Source: Spirochaetaceae bacterium (GTDB lineage Bacteria > Spirochaetota > Spirochaetia > Treponematales > Treponemataceae). From it: 64,000 nt of DNA. Numbering within the stretch: position 1 is the stretch's first letter; the number at the start of each line of letters is the position of its first letter. The stretch covers positions 62,001 through 126,000 of the forward strand of contig JAGARN010000002.1 of assembly GCA_017622235.1 (NCBI GenBank). Direction: 5' to 3'. Below the pieces are notes generated by a model. That model searched no databases, was not told where the DNA came from, and saw nothing but the letters and a program-made list of their open reading frames with translations. Positions 46,981 through 54,625 of the stretch are shown here, piece after piece. The translations under genes and the position numbers were made by a program.

Positions 46981-47019
46981 AGGATGTTTTCTGGGTTAAA
47001 GGGATAAAACATTCTTTTT
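46981..47019 (+). terminator. First terminator-like hairpin after gyrA
   Basis: GGATGTTTT (46982-46990) pairs with AAAACATTC (47006-47014), with one G-T pair, and is followed by five T. Confidence 0.6.
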
Positions 47020-47028
47020 CATCAGGCC

Positions 47029-47063
47029 GGAGTCAGCAAAGGTTTTTGTTGACTCCGTTTTTT
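47029..47063 (+). terminator. Second terminator after gyrA
   Basis: GGAGTCAGCAAA (47029-47040) pairs with TTTGTTGACTCC (47045-47056) through 12 positions, with one G-T pair and a four-base loop. A T-rich tail follows. It ends next to the first parS site. Confidence 0.8.
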
Positions 47064-47064
47064 G

Positions 47065-47080
47065 TGTTTCACGTGAAACA
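47065..47080. promoter_or_regulatory. parS: parS centromere site 1
   Basis: TGTTTCACGTGAAACA is a perfect 16-bp palindrome and matches the bacterial parS consensus at every position. The cognate ParB is encoded at 13483-14412. Confidence 0.93.
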
Positions 47081-47120
47081 TTCAATTTACTTTAGAACAT
47101 ATCGTTTTTAAGAACATATG

Positions 47121-47136
47121 TGTTTCACGTGAAACT
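47121..47136. promoter_or_regulatory. parS: parS centromere site 2
   Basis: TGTTTCACGTGAAACT matches parS at 15 of 16 positions and lies 56 bases from site 1, start to start. It ends two bases before the stop codon of the convergent XRE gene. Confidence 0.88.
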
Positions 47137-47138
47137 TT

Positions 47139-47549
47139 TTACTTTTCAATACTTCTAAGTTTTGAAAATCCTGTCGTTACCAATCCAACACTAAGCATGA
47201 TGATTAAATTTTCAGTTTTTACAGGAACAGTTTCAAGTTCAAGTTTGGAAAGAACAGAAAGAATTAAAACAGCTATGCCCATTGCAAAACTTACAGCTAT
47301 ACATACCAATTCGACTAAATCAATTTGTTTTTGTTTTTTATCAGCAGGTTGACCGGACATAAGTTCTTCTAAAGTGATTCCTAAAGTTTCTGATAATTTT
47401 GCAAGGGAAGTTACATCAGGGCATGAAATATCCCGTTCCCACTTTGAAACAGCTTTATCTGTTACATTCATTATCTGAGCAAGATCAGCCTGTGTCATGT
47501 TTTTGTTTTTTCTTGCTTCACAAATAATTGTTCCCATGGTCTTTGTCAT
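47139..47549 (-). CDS. XRE-family regulator with a C-terminal membrane segment
   Basis: The 136-residue protein has an N-terminal HTH (ICEARKNKNMTQADLAQIMNVTDKAVSKWERDISCPDVTSL, about residues 9-50), a typical LAKLSETLGITLEELMSG end, and then hydrophobic stretches VELVCIAVSFAMGIAVLILSVL and LIIMLSVGLVTTGF. Membrane-anchored XRE proteins of this form are common in Firmicutes. Target genes are unknown. TAGGAG precedes the ATG. The gene converges on gyrA across the parS pair. Confidence 0.88.
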   Translation of the reverse strand: MTKTMGTIICEARKNKNMTQADLAQIMNVTDKAVSKWERDISCPDVTSLAKLSETLGITLEELMSGQPADKKQKQIDLVELVCIAVSFAMGIAVLILSVLSKLELETVPVKTENLIIMLSVGLVTTGFSKLRSIEK

Positions 47550-48037
47550 AAAATACTCCTAATAAATTATATTTTGCTTTCTGAAAGCATAAGTTTATCA
47601 TATATGGTAAAATCAAGTAGAAGCAATCTACAGAAAGTTCAAAAAAGTAAACTAATAGTTTAGTGGCCTTCAAGAAAAAAGATTTTCTACTCCGAGTTTT
47701 AATCACCTACTACAAAGATATAACTTTTTTCCTACTTTTTGCTTTCCTATGCCCTTTGTCAATTTTTTTGTTAAGCTGTAGTTTTCCTCAGCAACCGCAG
47801 GGAACAAAACTCGCACACGTAAAAGTGACCGACCTCCGTGTCGGCGGCGGGAAATGCGGGGAAGGCAATTCCTTGGAGGGCTCAGCTACGGCGTGCTGGA
47901 CGATTCCTGCTCGCGGTCTGCCACCACGATTACACGCAACCTCGTTTACACGTCACGGCTTCATGTTTTGCTTACACGGACGGACGGGCGGAGTTTTTCT
48001 TGTATACATGAGGTCAAATTTCTTATATAATAACCTT
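47550..48037. other. Intergenic stretch with a GC-rich island upstream of ettA
   Basis: No convincing gene was found in these 488 bases. The first 230 or so are AT-rich. From about 47795 to 47995 GC rises to roughly 58% (37, 37 and 31 G+C in the three 60-base lines from 47821), far above the flanks. The island contains TTACACG three times (47930-47980), a CCGAC/GTCGG stem near 47830, and a minus-strand frame of about 56 codons without a start. It may be a dispersed repeat or a structured RNA. Confidence 0.55.
48026..48031 (+). promoter_or_regulatory. -10 box of ettA; predicted leaderless
   Basis: Consensus TATAAT (48026-48031) is followed by AACCTT and ATG at 48038. The -35 is weak. Confidence 0.55.
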
Positions 48038-49798
48038 ATGGCTACAACAGTTGACGACAAAAAAATAATTTATTCAATGGACAGAGTTTCCCGTTCTTAC
48101 GGGACAAAAACCGTGCTGAAAGACATCAGCATTTCTTATTATTACGGTGCAAAAATAGGTGTAATCGGTGCAAACGGTTCTGGCAAATCCAGTCTTTTCA
48201 AAATCTTGGCAGGCGTGGACACAGAATTTGTGGGGGAAACACATGTTTCACCAGGCTATTCAATCGGATATTTGGAACAAGAACCAGAACTAGAAGCCGG
48301 AAAAACCGTAAAGGAAATCGTAAGCGAAGGCGTAAAAGAAGTTACAGACCTTTTGGAAGAATTCGACAAAATAAACGAGGCTTTTGGAGAACCTGATGCG
48401 GACATAGAAAAACTTTGCGAAAAACAAGCCGAAGTTCAAGAAAAGCTAGATGCCCTTGACGCATGGAACTTGGATTCTCGCTTGGAACTTGCAATGGACG
48501 CTTTGCGTTGTCCTCCGCCGGAACAAGTGGTAGACGTACTTTCCGGAGGAGAACGCCGCCGTGTCGCTTTGTGCCGGCTTCTTTTGCAAAAACCCGATAT
48601 TCTATTTTTGGACGAACCAACAAACCACTTGGACGCAGAAACGGTCGCTTGGCTTGAACGCCATCTTCAGCAATATGAAGGTACGATTATTGCCATCACC
48701 CACGACAGGTACTTTTTGGACAACGTGGCAGGTTGGATTTTGGAACTTGACCGTGGAGAAGGCATTCCGTTCAAGGGAAATTATTCAAGCTGGCTTGAAC
48801 AAAAAGAACGTCGCTTAGCACAAGAAGAAAAAGGCGAAAGCGAACGCCGCAAAGCCTTGGCAAAAGAGCTTGAATGGATTCATATGAGTGCGAAAGGCAG
48901 GCAGGCGAAACACAAGGAACACATAACAAAGTACGAACAACTTTTGGCACAAGACGGCAAAGGACAAATAAAAGACACAAAAATTACAATTCCGGCAGGC
49001 CCACGACTTGGTGGTGTTGTAATACAAGCGGAAAACCTTACAAAAGGCTTTGGCGACCGACTTTTGTTTGAAAATTTGAGTTTCAATGTTCCAGCAGGAG
49101 CAGTTGTGGGAATCGTAGGCCCAAACGGTGCAGGTAAAACAACGTTGTTCAAGTTGATTGCAGACGCAGCAGGTCAAACTGTGGAACGCCTGGACGGCAC
49201 TCCCGGCGGAGAAAAACCGGACGGCGGTTTGCTTCGTGTGGGTGAAACTGTAAAATTGGTTTACGTGGATCAAATGCGTGGGCTTTTGGACAACAATAAA
49301 ACCGTGTGGGAACAACTTTCAGACGGATTGGATATAATCAAACTTGGTGCTGTAGACGAAAAAGGTCGTCCCGTAAACGGTGCAATCAGAGAAGTAAATT
49401 CCAGAGCATATTGTTCATGGTTCAATTTTGCAGGGGCAGACCAGCAGAAAAAAGTCGGTGTGCTTTCCGGCGGAGAACGAAACCGTTTGAATTTGGCAAT
49501 GATGTTAAAGCAAGGTGCAAACGTCCTTTTACTGGACGAACCCACCAACGACTTAGACGTGGCGACAATTCGTGCTTTAGAAGAAGCCATTGAAGGTTTT
49601 GCAGGATGCGTTTTGGTGGTAAGTCACGACCGTTGGTTCTTGGACAGAATCTGTACCCACATCTTAGCTTTTGAAAACAACAGTCAGGTAATGTGGTTTG
49701 AAGGCAACTGGAGCGACTACGCCGAATGGAGGCGTAAACAACTTGGAGCAGATGCAGACCGTCCCCACAAAACAATATACAGAAAGATGGAAAGGTAA
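48038..49798 (+). CDS. ettA: Energy-dependent translational throttle protein EttA (ABC-F ATPase)
   Basis: EttA binds the ribosomal E site and gates early elongation by energy charge. The 586-residue protein has two ATPase domains (GANGSGKSS with LSGGERRRVAL and DEPTNHLD; GPNGAGKTT with LSGGERNRLNL and DEPTNDLD) joined by a helical linker, and no membrane segment. I chose ATG at 48038 (MATTVDDKKIIYSM); the frame is open another 125 codons upstream, but that part crosses the GC-rich island and is not family-like. Codon use is GC-rich (32 of 60 in the line at 48481). Confidence 0.94.
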   Translation: MATTVDDKKIIYSMDRVSRSYGTKTVLKDISISYYYGAKIGVIGANGSGKSSLFKILAGVDTEFVGETHVSPGYSIGYLEQEPELEAGKTVKEIVSEGVKEVTDLLEEFDKINEAFGEPDADIEKLCEKQAEVQEKLDALDAWNLDSRLELAMDALRCPPPEQVVDVLSGGERRRVALCRLLLQKPDILFLDEPTNHLDAETVAWLERHLQQYEGTIIAITHDRYFLDNVAGWILELDRGEGIPFKGNYSSWLEQKERRLAQEEKGESERRKALAKELEWIHMSAKGRQAKHKEHITKYEQLLAQDGKGQIKDTKITIPAGPRLGGVVIQAENLTKGFGDRLLFENLSFNVPAGAVVGIVGPNGAGKTTLFKLIADAAGQTVERLDGTPGGEKPDGGLLRVGETVKLVYVDQMRGLLDNNKTVWEQLSDGLDIIKLGAVDEKGRPVNGAIREVNSRAYCSWFNFAGADQQKKVGVLSGGERNRLNLAMMLKQGANVLLLDEPTNDLDVATIRALEEAIEGFAGCVLVVSHDRWFLDRICTHILAFENNSQVMWFEGNWSDYAEWRRKQLGADADRPHKTIYRKMER

Positions 49799-49819
49799 TT
49801 AAATAGTTTAGTAAAAAAA

Positions 49820-49855
49820 TTGTCCTCGTAATAAAATCCGGGGACAAATTTTTTT
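49820..49855 (+). terminator. Terminator after ettA
   Basis: TTGTCCTCG (49820-49828) pairs with CGGGGACAA (49839-49847), one G-T pair, then a run of seven T. Confidence 0.8.
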
Positions 49856-49864
49856 CATTTTTTC

Positions 49865-49893
49865 TTGTTGTATTGTTATTTTTGCATTATAAT
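49865..49893 (+). promoter_or_regulatory. Promoter of the membrane GGDEF gene; near-leaderless
   Basis: TTGTTG (49865-49870), 17-base spacer, TATAAT (49888-49893), then eight bases to ATG 49902. GAGG falls inside the gap, so the expected mRNA would start next to the ATG. Confidence 0.55.
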
Positions 49894-49901
49894 ACAGAGG
49901 T

Positions 49902-50957
49902 ATGAAAAGCACTAATAAGGGCTCCTGGTTTCTCAAAAGTAATAAATTGCTAGTTCTTCTATTAAGTTTTGTGCATTTATTTTTTTTGGTTCAGTTTGTC
50001 TTTTTGCGTTGTAAAGTTTTAATATTGTACAACCTTATTAGTACGATTTTATATGTATTCCTTACAATAATTTACAACGAAAAAAGTGGTTTTGTTGTTT
50101 TAGCTATAGCGTCAACAGAAATTTCTTTATATGCTGCACTTCTTACAGTTTTTTTGGGTTCAGAATCTGGTTCTATATATTTTTCATTTGGAATGCTTGC
50201 TGCGGTCTTTCTTTTTTCTGTCAACTTACGAGAACCTTTGTATAAATATATTATAATGGCTTTTCCTTGTATTTTTGTTACTTTTTTTGTTTTTTTCTGG
50301 AAAGGGAATCCTTTTTTAGGAACAAAAATTCAAACCGAAACATGGTATACTTTTCATAGGTTTAGTACATTAATTGTTTCAATAAGTGCTTTACTTTATT
50401 TGTGTATAAATGTGCATTTGCAACAGGCGGCAACTAATAAAGAAAATGAGGAATTTATTTATCAACTTAAGTTTCTTTCCAACCATGATACTCTTACAGG
50501 GTTGCCAAATCGACGAATGATTCTAGAACGTGTAAAAACCTTAAAAAAATATTCTGTTGCGATATTTGATGTAGATGATTTTAAAAAAATAAACGACTCG
50601 TATGGTCATGAAATAGGTGATAAGGTTCTTTGTGGAATAGTAAACTGTATACTTAAAGAATTGCAATCAGAAACCTTGTTTGGTCGATGGGGTGGAGAGG
50701 AATTTTTGATTATTTTTCCAGATGTTGAGAGAAAAGAAATAAAAACCTTGATGAATAGTGTTGTAAAAGCGGTAGAAAATGAAAAGTTTGTTTTTGACGG
50801 GATTAATGTAAATGTAACGGTTACAGCTGGTGTTGCAGATACCACAAGTGCAGATAACTTTGATGAAGTAGTAGCTTTTGCAGATTCGTTAATGTATAGG
50901 GGTAAACTTGCAGGAAAAAACCAAGTTGTTTTTTCAAAAAAATCTTTTTTACTTTAG
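49902..50957 (+). CDS. Membrane diguanylate cyclase (GGDEF)
   Basis: The 351-residue protein has about six membrane helices in the first 175 residues, with no recognisable ligand-binding loop, then a GGDEF domain: LSNHDTLTGLPNRRMI, VAIFDVDDFKKINDSYGHEIGDKVL, GRWGGEEFLIIF and ADSLMYRGKLAGKNQVV. GGEEF is an active-type signature, so c-di-GMP synthesis is likely. The RxxD inhibitory site is absent. This is the intact counterpart of the frameshifted GGDEF gene at 17-18.9 kb. A small exported protein gene follows by nine bases. Confidence 0.92.
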   Translation: MKSTNKGSWFLKSNKLLVLLLSFVHLFFLVQFVFLRCKVLILYNLISTILYVFLTIIYNEKSGFVVLAIASTEISLYAALLTVFLGSESGSIYFSFGMLAAVFLFSVNLREPLYKYIIMAFPCIFVTFFVFFWKGNPFLGTKIQTETWYTFHRFSTLIVSISALLYLCINVHLQQAATNKENEEFIYQLKFLSNHDTLTGLPNRRMILERVKTLKKYSVAIFDVDDFKKINDSYGHEIGDKVLCGIVNCILKELQSETLFGRWGGEEFLIIFPDVERKEIKTLMNSVVKAVENEKFVFDGINVNVTVTAGVADTTSADNFDEVVAFADSLMYRGKLAGKNQVVFSKKSFLL

Positions 50958-50965
50958 GAAATTGA

Positions 50966-51526
50966 ATGAAACGAATAAAATACATTTTTTCTCTTATTCT
51001 TATTCTGTGTGCTTTTGATTGTTTTGCTGAGGAAAAAATAAAAATAGGTTTTTCTTTTGGAACGGCAGCTGTTTCTTATGGTGACGAAGAAAGAAAATCT
51101 ATGGGCAAAAACTTAAATCGTGTGGTATTAGAAGGAGATGTTGCATTAGGATTTGTTCTTGCAAAACCGTTAAATTTTTCCATAGGTGCCGTATCTCTGT
51201 GTGATTTTAGATTTCAAGATGGGCAGCATTTTAATTTAATAGATTATGCTTTTTATACTGGGATTCGATTATATCCAGGTATTGGTGGTTTAAGAGCAGG
51301 AATTGATTATATGCTTGGACGACGCACAGATTTTATTAACATTGAATCTGTTGCAAAGGAAGTATATTCAACACAATGGGGAAATGGATTCCGTTTTTCG
51401 GTTGAGTACGATTTTTCTTATGGTGTAGATGGATTTGCTCCGATGATAGGAGGTTCTTGGCGACATATGCCAAGAGGTGGTTATTCCGATAATATTTTTT
51501 CTATATTTTTTAGGTGCAATATTTAA
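50966..51526 (+). CDS. Small exported protein, possibly an outer-membrane beta-barrel
   Basis: The 186-residue protein has a signal peptide (YIFSLILILCAFDCFA) and then alternating strand-like segments (KIGFSFGTAAVSYG, VALGFVLAKPLNFSIGAVSLCDFRF, FYTGIRLYPGIGGLRAGIDYML, GFRFSVEYDFSYG). The pattern suits an eight-strand barrel but the last residue is Ile, not aromatic. The family is not recognised. TAGGAAATTG precedes the ATG. It shares a transcript with the upstream GGDEF gene and is followed by a two-way terminator. Confidence 0.7.
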   Translation: MKRIKYIFSLILILCAFDCFAEEKIKIGFSFGTAAVSYGDEERKSMGKNLNRVVLEGDVALGFVLAKPLNFSIGAVSLCDFRFQDGQHFNLIDYAFYTGIRLYPGIGGLRAGIDYMLGRRTDFINIESVAKEVYSTQWGNGFRFSVEYDFSYGVDGFAPMIGGSWRHMPRGGYSDNIFSIFFRCNI

Positions 51527-51530
51527 AAAA

Positions 51531-51552
51531 CCGGTATGGAAAACCATACCGG
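51531..51552. terminator. Bidirectional terminator between convergent genes
   Basis: CCGGTATGG (51531-51539) and CCATACCGG (51544-51552) form a perfect 9-bp stem with a four-base AAAA loop. A-rich sequence precedes and a short A-run follows. It separates the exported-protein gene from rny. Confidence 0.8.
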
Positions 51553-51571
51553 CTAAAATGTCAAGTAAAAA

Positions 51572-53101
51572 TTATCTAGCGTATTCAATTATACGAGTTT
51601 CTCGAATCATTGTTATTTTAATTCTACCGGGATAACGTAAATCAGTTTCAATTTGCTTAGCTATTTTTCTTGCAAGTTCTTTTACATCATTATCGTTTAT
51701 TTTTTCATTATTTACAAGAACACGTAATTCTCTACCAGCTTGAATAGCATAAGCTTTTTCTACACCAGTAAAGTTTTCTGCTATAGCTTCTAGGTTTTCT
51801 AGTCGTTTAACGTAGTTGTCTATTGTTTCTCGCCGTGCTCCAGGACGTGCCGCAGAAATAGCATCCGCAATTTGAACAATAATAGCTTCTATGCTTGTTG
51901 GCTCAATATCATTGTGATGTGCTCCAACTGCATTAACTACACGTGCATCTTCTCCCATTTTACGAGCAATATCCATACCAATTTCAGCATGATTTTGATC
52001 TGAATCGTTTTCTGCACCTTTTCCAATGTCATGAAGTACAGCAGCACGTTTAGCTAAGTCTCGATTAACTCCTAATTCTGCGGCTAACATACCAGCGATG
52101 ATAGCAACTTCTTTGGAGTGAGTAAGAACATTTTGACCATAACTCGTTCGGAAGTATAAACGACCTAAGGCTCGAACTCCATCTTGGCTCATATTGTGTA
52201 TACCTAAGTCAAAGAGAACTTTTTCGCCTTCCTCGTATATTTTCTGTTGAATTTCTCTGGTAACTTTCTGAACGACTTCTTCGATACGAGCCGGGTGAAT
52301 TCGTCCATCGGAAATAAGACGCTCCAAAGCAACTTTTGCAATTTCCTTGCGAACAGGATCAAAACATGAAATAACAACAGCTTCTGGAGTATCGTCAATA
52401 ATAATATCTACACCTGTTAGAGTTTCTAGTGTGCGTATATTACGACCTTCTCGACCAATAATGCGACCTTTCATTTCATCGCTTGGCAAAGAAACTGTAG
52501 CAACTGTAATGTCACTAGTAGTTTCTGTAGCGATACGTTGAATTGTTGCAACAAGAATGTCTTTTGCTTTTTTTTCTGAAGTAAGCTGGGCTTCTTGTTC
52601 TATTTTGTTCAATAGGGCTTGAGCATCATGCCTCGCTTCATTCTCTAAGTTTTGAATGATAAGATTTTTTGCTTCTTGTGCAGAAAGTCCTGAAATACGT
52701 TCAAGTTCTTGACGGTATCGCTCTTCTTCTCCTACAAGAACAACTTCTCTTGCTGCTAACTGTTGTTCTTTCGCAACAAAATTATGTTCTGTTTTATCTA
52801 AATCCTGACTACGTTTATCCAATGCCTCTTCTTTTTGAATAAGGCGACGTTCCATTCGCTGCAAATCGCTGCGACGTTCACGGTTTTCCCGCTCCTGTTG
52901 CTTTTGTTCCCGAATGAGTTGTTCTTTCGCTTCTAATAAAATTTCCTTTTTCTGTGCTTCCGCTTCTTTTATAGCGTCCTGTTTAATTCGTTCCGCTCTC
53001 TGTTCGGATGCAGATAGTTGAAATCTGGCATACAGCCATCGAATAATCCATCCAAGAACAATTCCTGCAGCAGGAAGTACAATATATAACCACATATCCA
53101 T
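51572..53101 (-). CDS. rny: Ribonuclease Y
   Basis: RNase Y is a membrane-anchored endonuclease that starts mRNA decay in bacteria lacking RNase E. The 509-residue protein has an N-terminal helix (MWLYIVLPAAGIVLGWIIRWLY), a long coiled coil (about residues 30-180), a KH domain (IGREGRNIRTLETLTGVDIIIDDTPEAVVIS) and an HD domain with AAVLHDIGKGAEND. AAGGAG precedes the ATG. The domain order and length are normal for the family. Confidence 0.97.
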   Translation of the reverse strand: MDMWLYIVLPAAGIVLGWIIRWLYARFQLSASEQRAERIKQDAIKEAEAQKKEILLEAKEQLIREQKQQERENRERRSDLQRMERRLIQKEEALDKRSQDLDKTEHNFVAKEQQLAAREVVLVGEEERYRQELERISGLSAQEAKNLIIQNLENEARHDAQALLNKIEQEAQLTSEKKAKDILVATIQRIATETTSDITVATVSLPSDEMKGRIIGREGRNIRTLETLTGVDIIIDDTPEAVVISCFDPVRKEIAKVALERLISDGRIHPARIEEVVQKVTREIQQKIYEEGEKVLFDLGIHNMSQDGVRALGRLYFRTSYGQNVLTHSKEVAIIAGMLAAELGVNRDLAKRAAVLHDIGKGAENDSDQNHAEIGMDIARKMGEDARVVNAVGAHHNDIEPTSIEAIIVQIADAISAARPGARRETIDNYVKRLENLEAIAENFTGVEKAYAIQAGRELRVLVNNEKINDNDVKELARKIAKQIETDLRYPGRIKITMIRETRIIEYAR

Positions 53102-53267
53102 GGTATATCTCCTTGCTGAATAATAGAATGTTCAAGCTATAGGTTACCATATGTTTTGTTAATTGTCAAATAAACAAAAGAACGAATTTTATTTTAAACT
53201 ATGTTTTTTTTAAATTTAGTGGTATTATATTCACAAGCTAATAAAAGATAGCAAAAGGGATAATTTA

Positions 53268-53732
53268 ATGACAAAAATTCTTTTTATTTGCCATGGAAAT
53301 ATTTGTCGTTCTACAATGGCACAATATGTAATGATACATCTATTGGAAGAAGTAGGATTATCCGATAACTATTATGTAGATTCTGCTGGAGTAAGCCGAG
53401 AAGAAATAGGGAACGGAGTGCATCCAGGAACGGTAAGAAAACTTCGTTCTTTGGGAATTCCTGTTGGAAATCACCATGCTAGGCAAATTACGACTGCTGA
53501 TTTTAAGGAATTCGACATGATAATCGCAATGGACGGTTCAAATATGCGAAACCTTCAGCGAATGGTTCCAAAAGGGTGTGAAAAAAAACTTAGTTTGTTA
53601 CTTTCTTTTGCAGGCTTGAATCGAGACATAGCAGATCCTTGGTATACTGGTAATTTTGATGCAACCTATAATGACATTTTATGTGGTTGTAAATCACTTT
53701 TGGAGGAAATACGCGGAAAGCAGAATTTGTAA
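53268..53732 (+). CDS. Low-molecular-weight protein tyrosine phosphatase
   Basis: The 154-residue protein has the phosphate loop ICHGNICRSTMAQYV (C-x5-R-S/T) at the N-terminus and the general-acid aspartate in IADPWYTGNFDATYNDI. Both fit active LMW-PTP, and the arsenate-reductase cysteine pair is not evident. Bacterial relatives act on tyrosine kinases of polysaccharide export or on host proteins; no partner kinase is seen here. AAAGGGA lies nine bases before the ATG. Confidence 0.92.
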   Translation: MTKILFICHGNICRSTMAQYVMIHLLEEVGLSDNYYVDSAGVSREEIGNGVHPGTVRKLRSLGIPVGNHHARQITTADFKEFDMIIAMDGSNMRNLQRMVPKGCEKKLSLLLSFAGLNRDIADPWYTGNFDATYNDILCGCKSLLEEIRGKQNL

Positions 53733-53749
53733 AAAAAAATTGTTTTATA

Positions 53750-53778
53750 TTTACATAATTTTGTATCCGATATAGAAT
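53750..53778 (+). promoter_or_regulatory. Promoter of cheR; predicted leaderless
   Basis: TTTACA (53750-53755), 17-base spacer, TAGAAT (53773-53778), then six bases to ATG 53785. Confidence 0.6.
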
Positions 53779-53784
53779 GTAATT

Positions 53785-54600
53785 ATGGCTGATTTACTCT
53801 CAGATGTTGAATTTGATATGTTCCGTAAAGTTATTTATACCGAAAGTGGTATAACTTTTTCGGATACAAACAGATCTATTTTAGACAGTCGCTTAAAAGA
53901 AAGATTGCGAGAAAAACAACTTGATTCAGTTCAGGATTATTATCGAATAATCACTTCTGACAAAGAAGAAATGAAGTTATTTCTTGATTCTGTAACAACG
54001 AATCTTACAAGATTTTTTAGGAATCAGCCACACTTTGATGCTTTAATTAATTATGTAATTCCTCATTTGCTAGAACAGAAAAAAGGTCAGTTTGATAAAA
54101 AAATTCGTATTTGGAGTGCAGGATGTTCAACAGGTGAGGAACCGTATACCATTGCAATGATTCTAAAGGATATTTTACCACCTCCTTATACATTTGAAAT
54201 AATGGCATCGGATATTTCACTTAAATCTTTGATGGTAGGAAAGCAAGGATTTTATGCGGATTCTAGGGTGGTTGGTATTCCAGAAAAATATCTTGCAAAA
54301 TTTTTTACAAAAGTTGATGGTGGTTATCAAGTTTCGCAAGATTTGATGCAAACAATACGATTTGACTATCATAATTTAAAATATGCACCTACAGCAAGGA
54401 ATCTTGATATTGTTTTTTGTCGCAACGTATTAATATATTTTGATGAAGCTGCTCAACTTGAAGTAATAAATCATTTTTGGGATGCAATGGCACCAAAATC
54501 GTATTTGTATATCGGACACTCAGAATCTTTGTTTGGGATGAATACAAAATTTGAATTTCTTAAAACGAACTGGGCGTGTTTGTACCAAAAAAACATCTAA
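53785..54600 (+). CDS. cheR: Chemotaxis protein methyltransferase CheR
   Basis: CheR methylates glutamates of chemoreceptors with SAM, setting adaptation. The 271-residue protein has the N-terminal helical domain (FDMFRKVIYTESGI), TTNLTRFFRNQPHF, the SAM motif IRIWSAGCSTGEEPYTIAM, and VFCRNVLIYFDEAAQ with GHSES near the end. No tetrapeptide-binding TPR domain is attached. cheB follows 25 bases later, so the adaptation pair is one transcript. The receptors and other che genes are outside the window. Confidence 0.96.
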   Translation: MADLLSDVEFDMFRKVIYTESGITFSDTNRSILDSRLKERLREKQLDSVQDYYRIITSDKEEMKLFLDSVTTNLTRFFRNQPHFDALINYVIPHLLEQKKGQFDKKIRIWSAGCSTGEEPYTIAMILKDILPPPYTFEIMASDISLKSLMVGKQGFYADSRVVGIPEKYLAKFFTKVDGGYQVSQDLMQTIRFDYHNLKYAPTARNLDIVFCRNVLIYFDEAAQLEVINHFWDAMAPKSYLYIGHSESLFGMNTKFEFLKTNWACLYQKNI

Positions 54601-54625
54601 CGGCAACTAAATTACTGGAGGAAAA

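Noticed and set aside
46029-47012. Long minus-strand frames inside gyrA
   Set aside because: They lie antisense to a fully conserved gyrase gene, have Cys/Phe/Ser-rich unnatural composition and no start signals.
47663-48037. N-terminal extension of EttA by 125 codons
   Set aside because: It would start at GTG without a ribosome binding site, cross the GC-rich island and add residues not typical of EttA. The ATG at 48038 gives the family's usual N-terminus and has a -10 six bases upstream.
48815-49315. 166-codon minus-strand frame inside ettA
   Set aside because: It is antisense to the second ATPase domain; the open frame follows from the GC-rich codons of ettA. The predicted protein has no domain and a biased composition.
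53268-53732. Arsenate reductase (ArsC) identity for the small phosphatase
   Set aside because: The phosphate loop and general-acid DPW are present, but the extra redox cysteine pair of ArsC is not evident and no ars genes are nearby.
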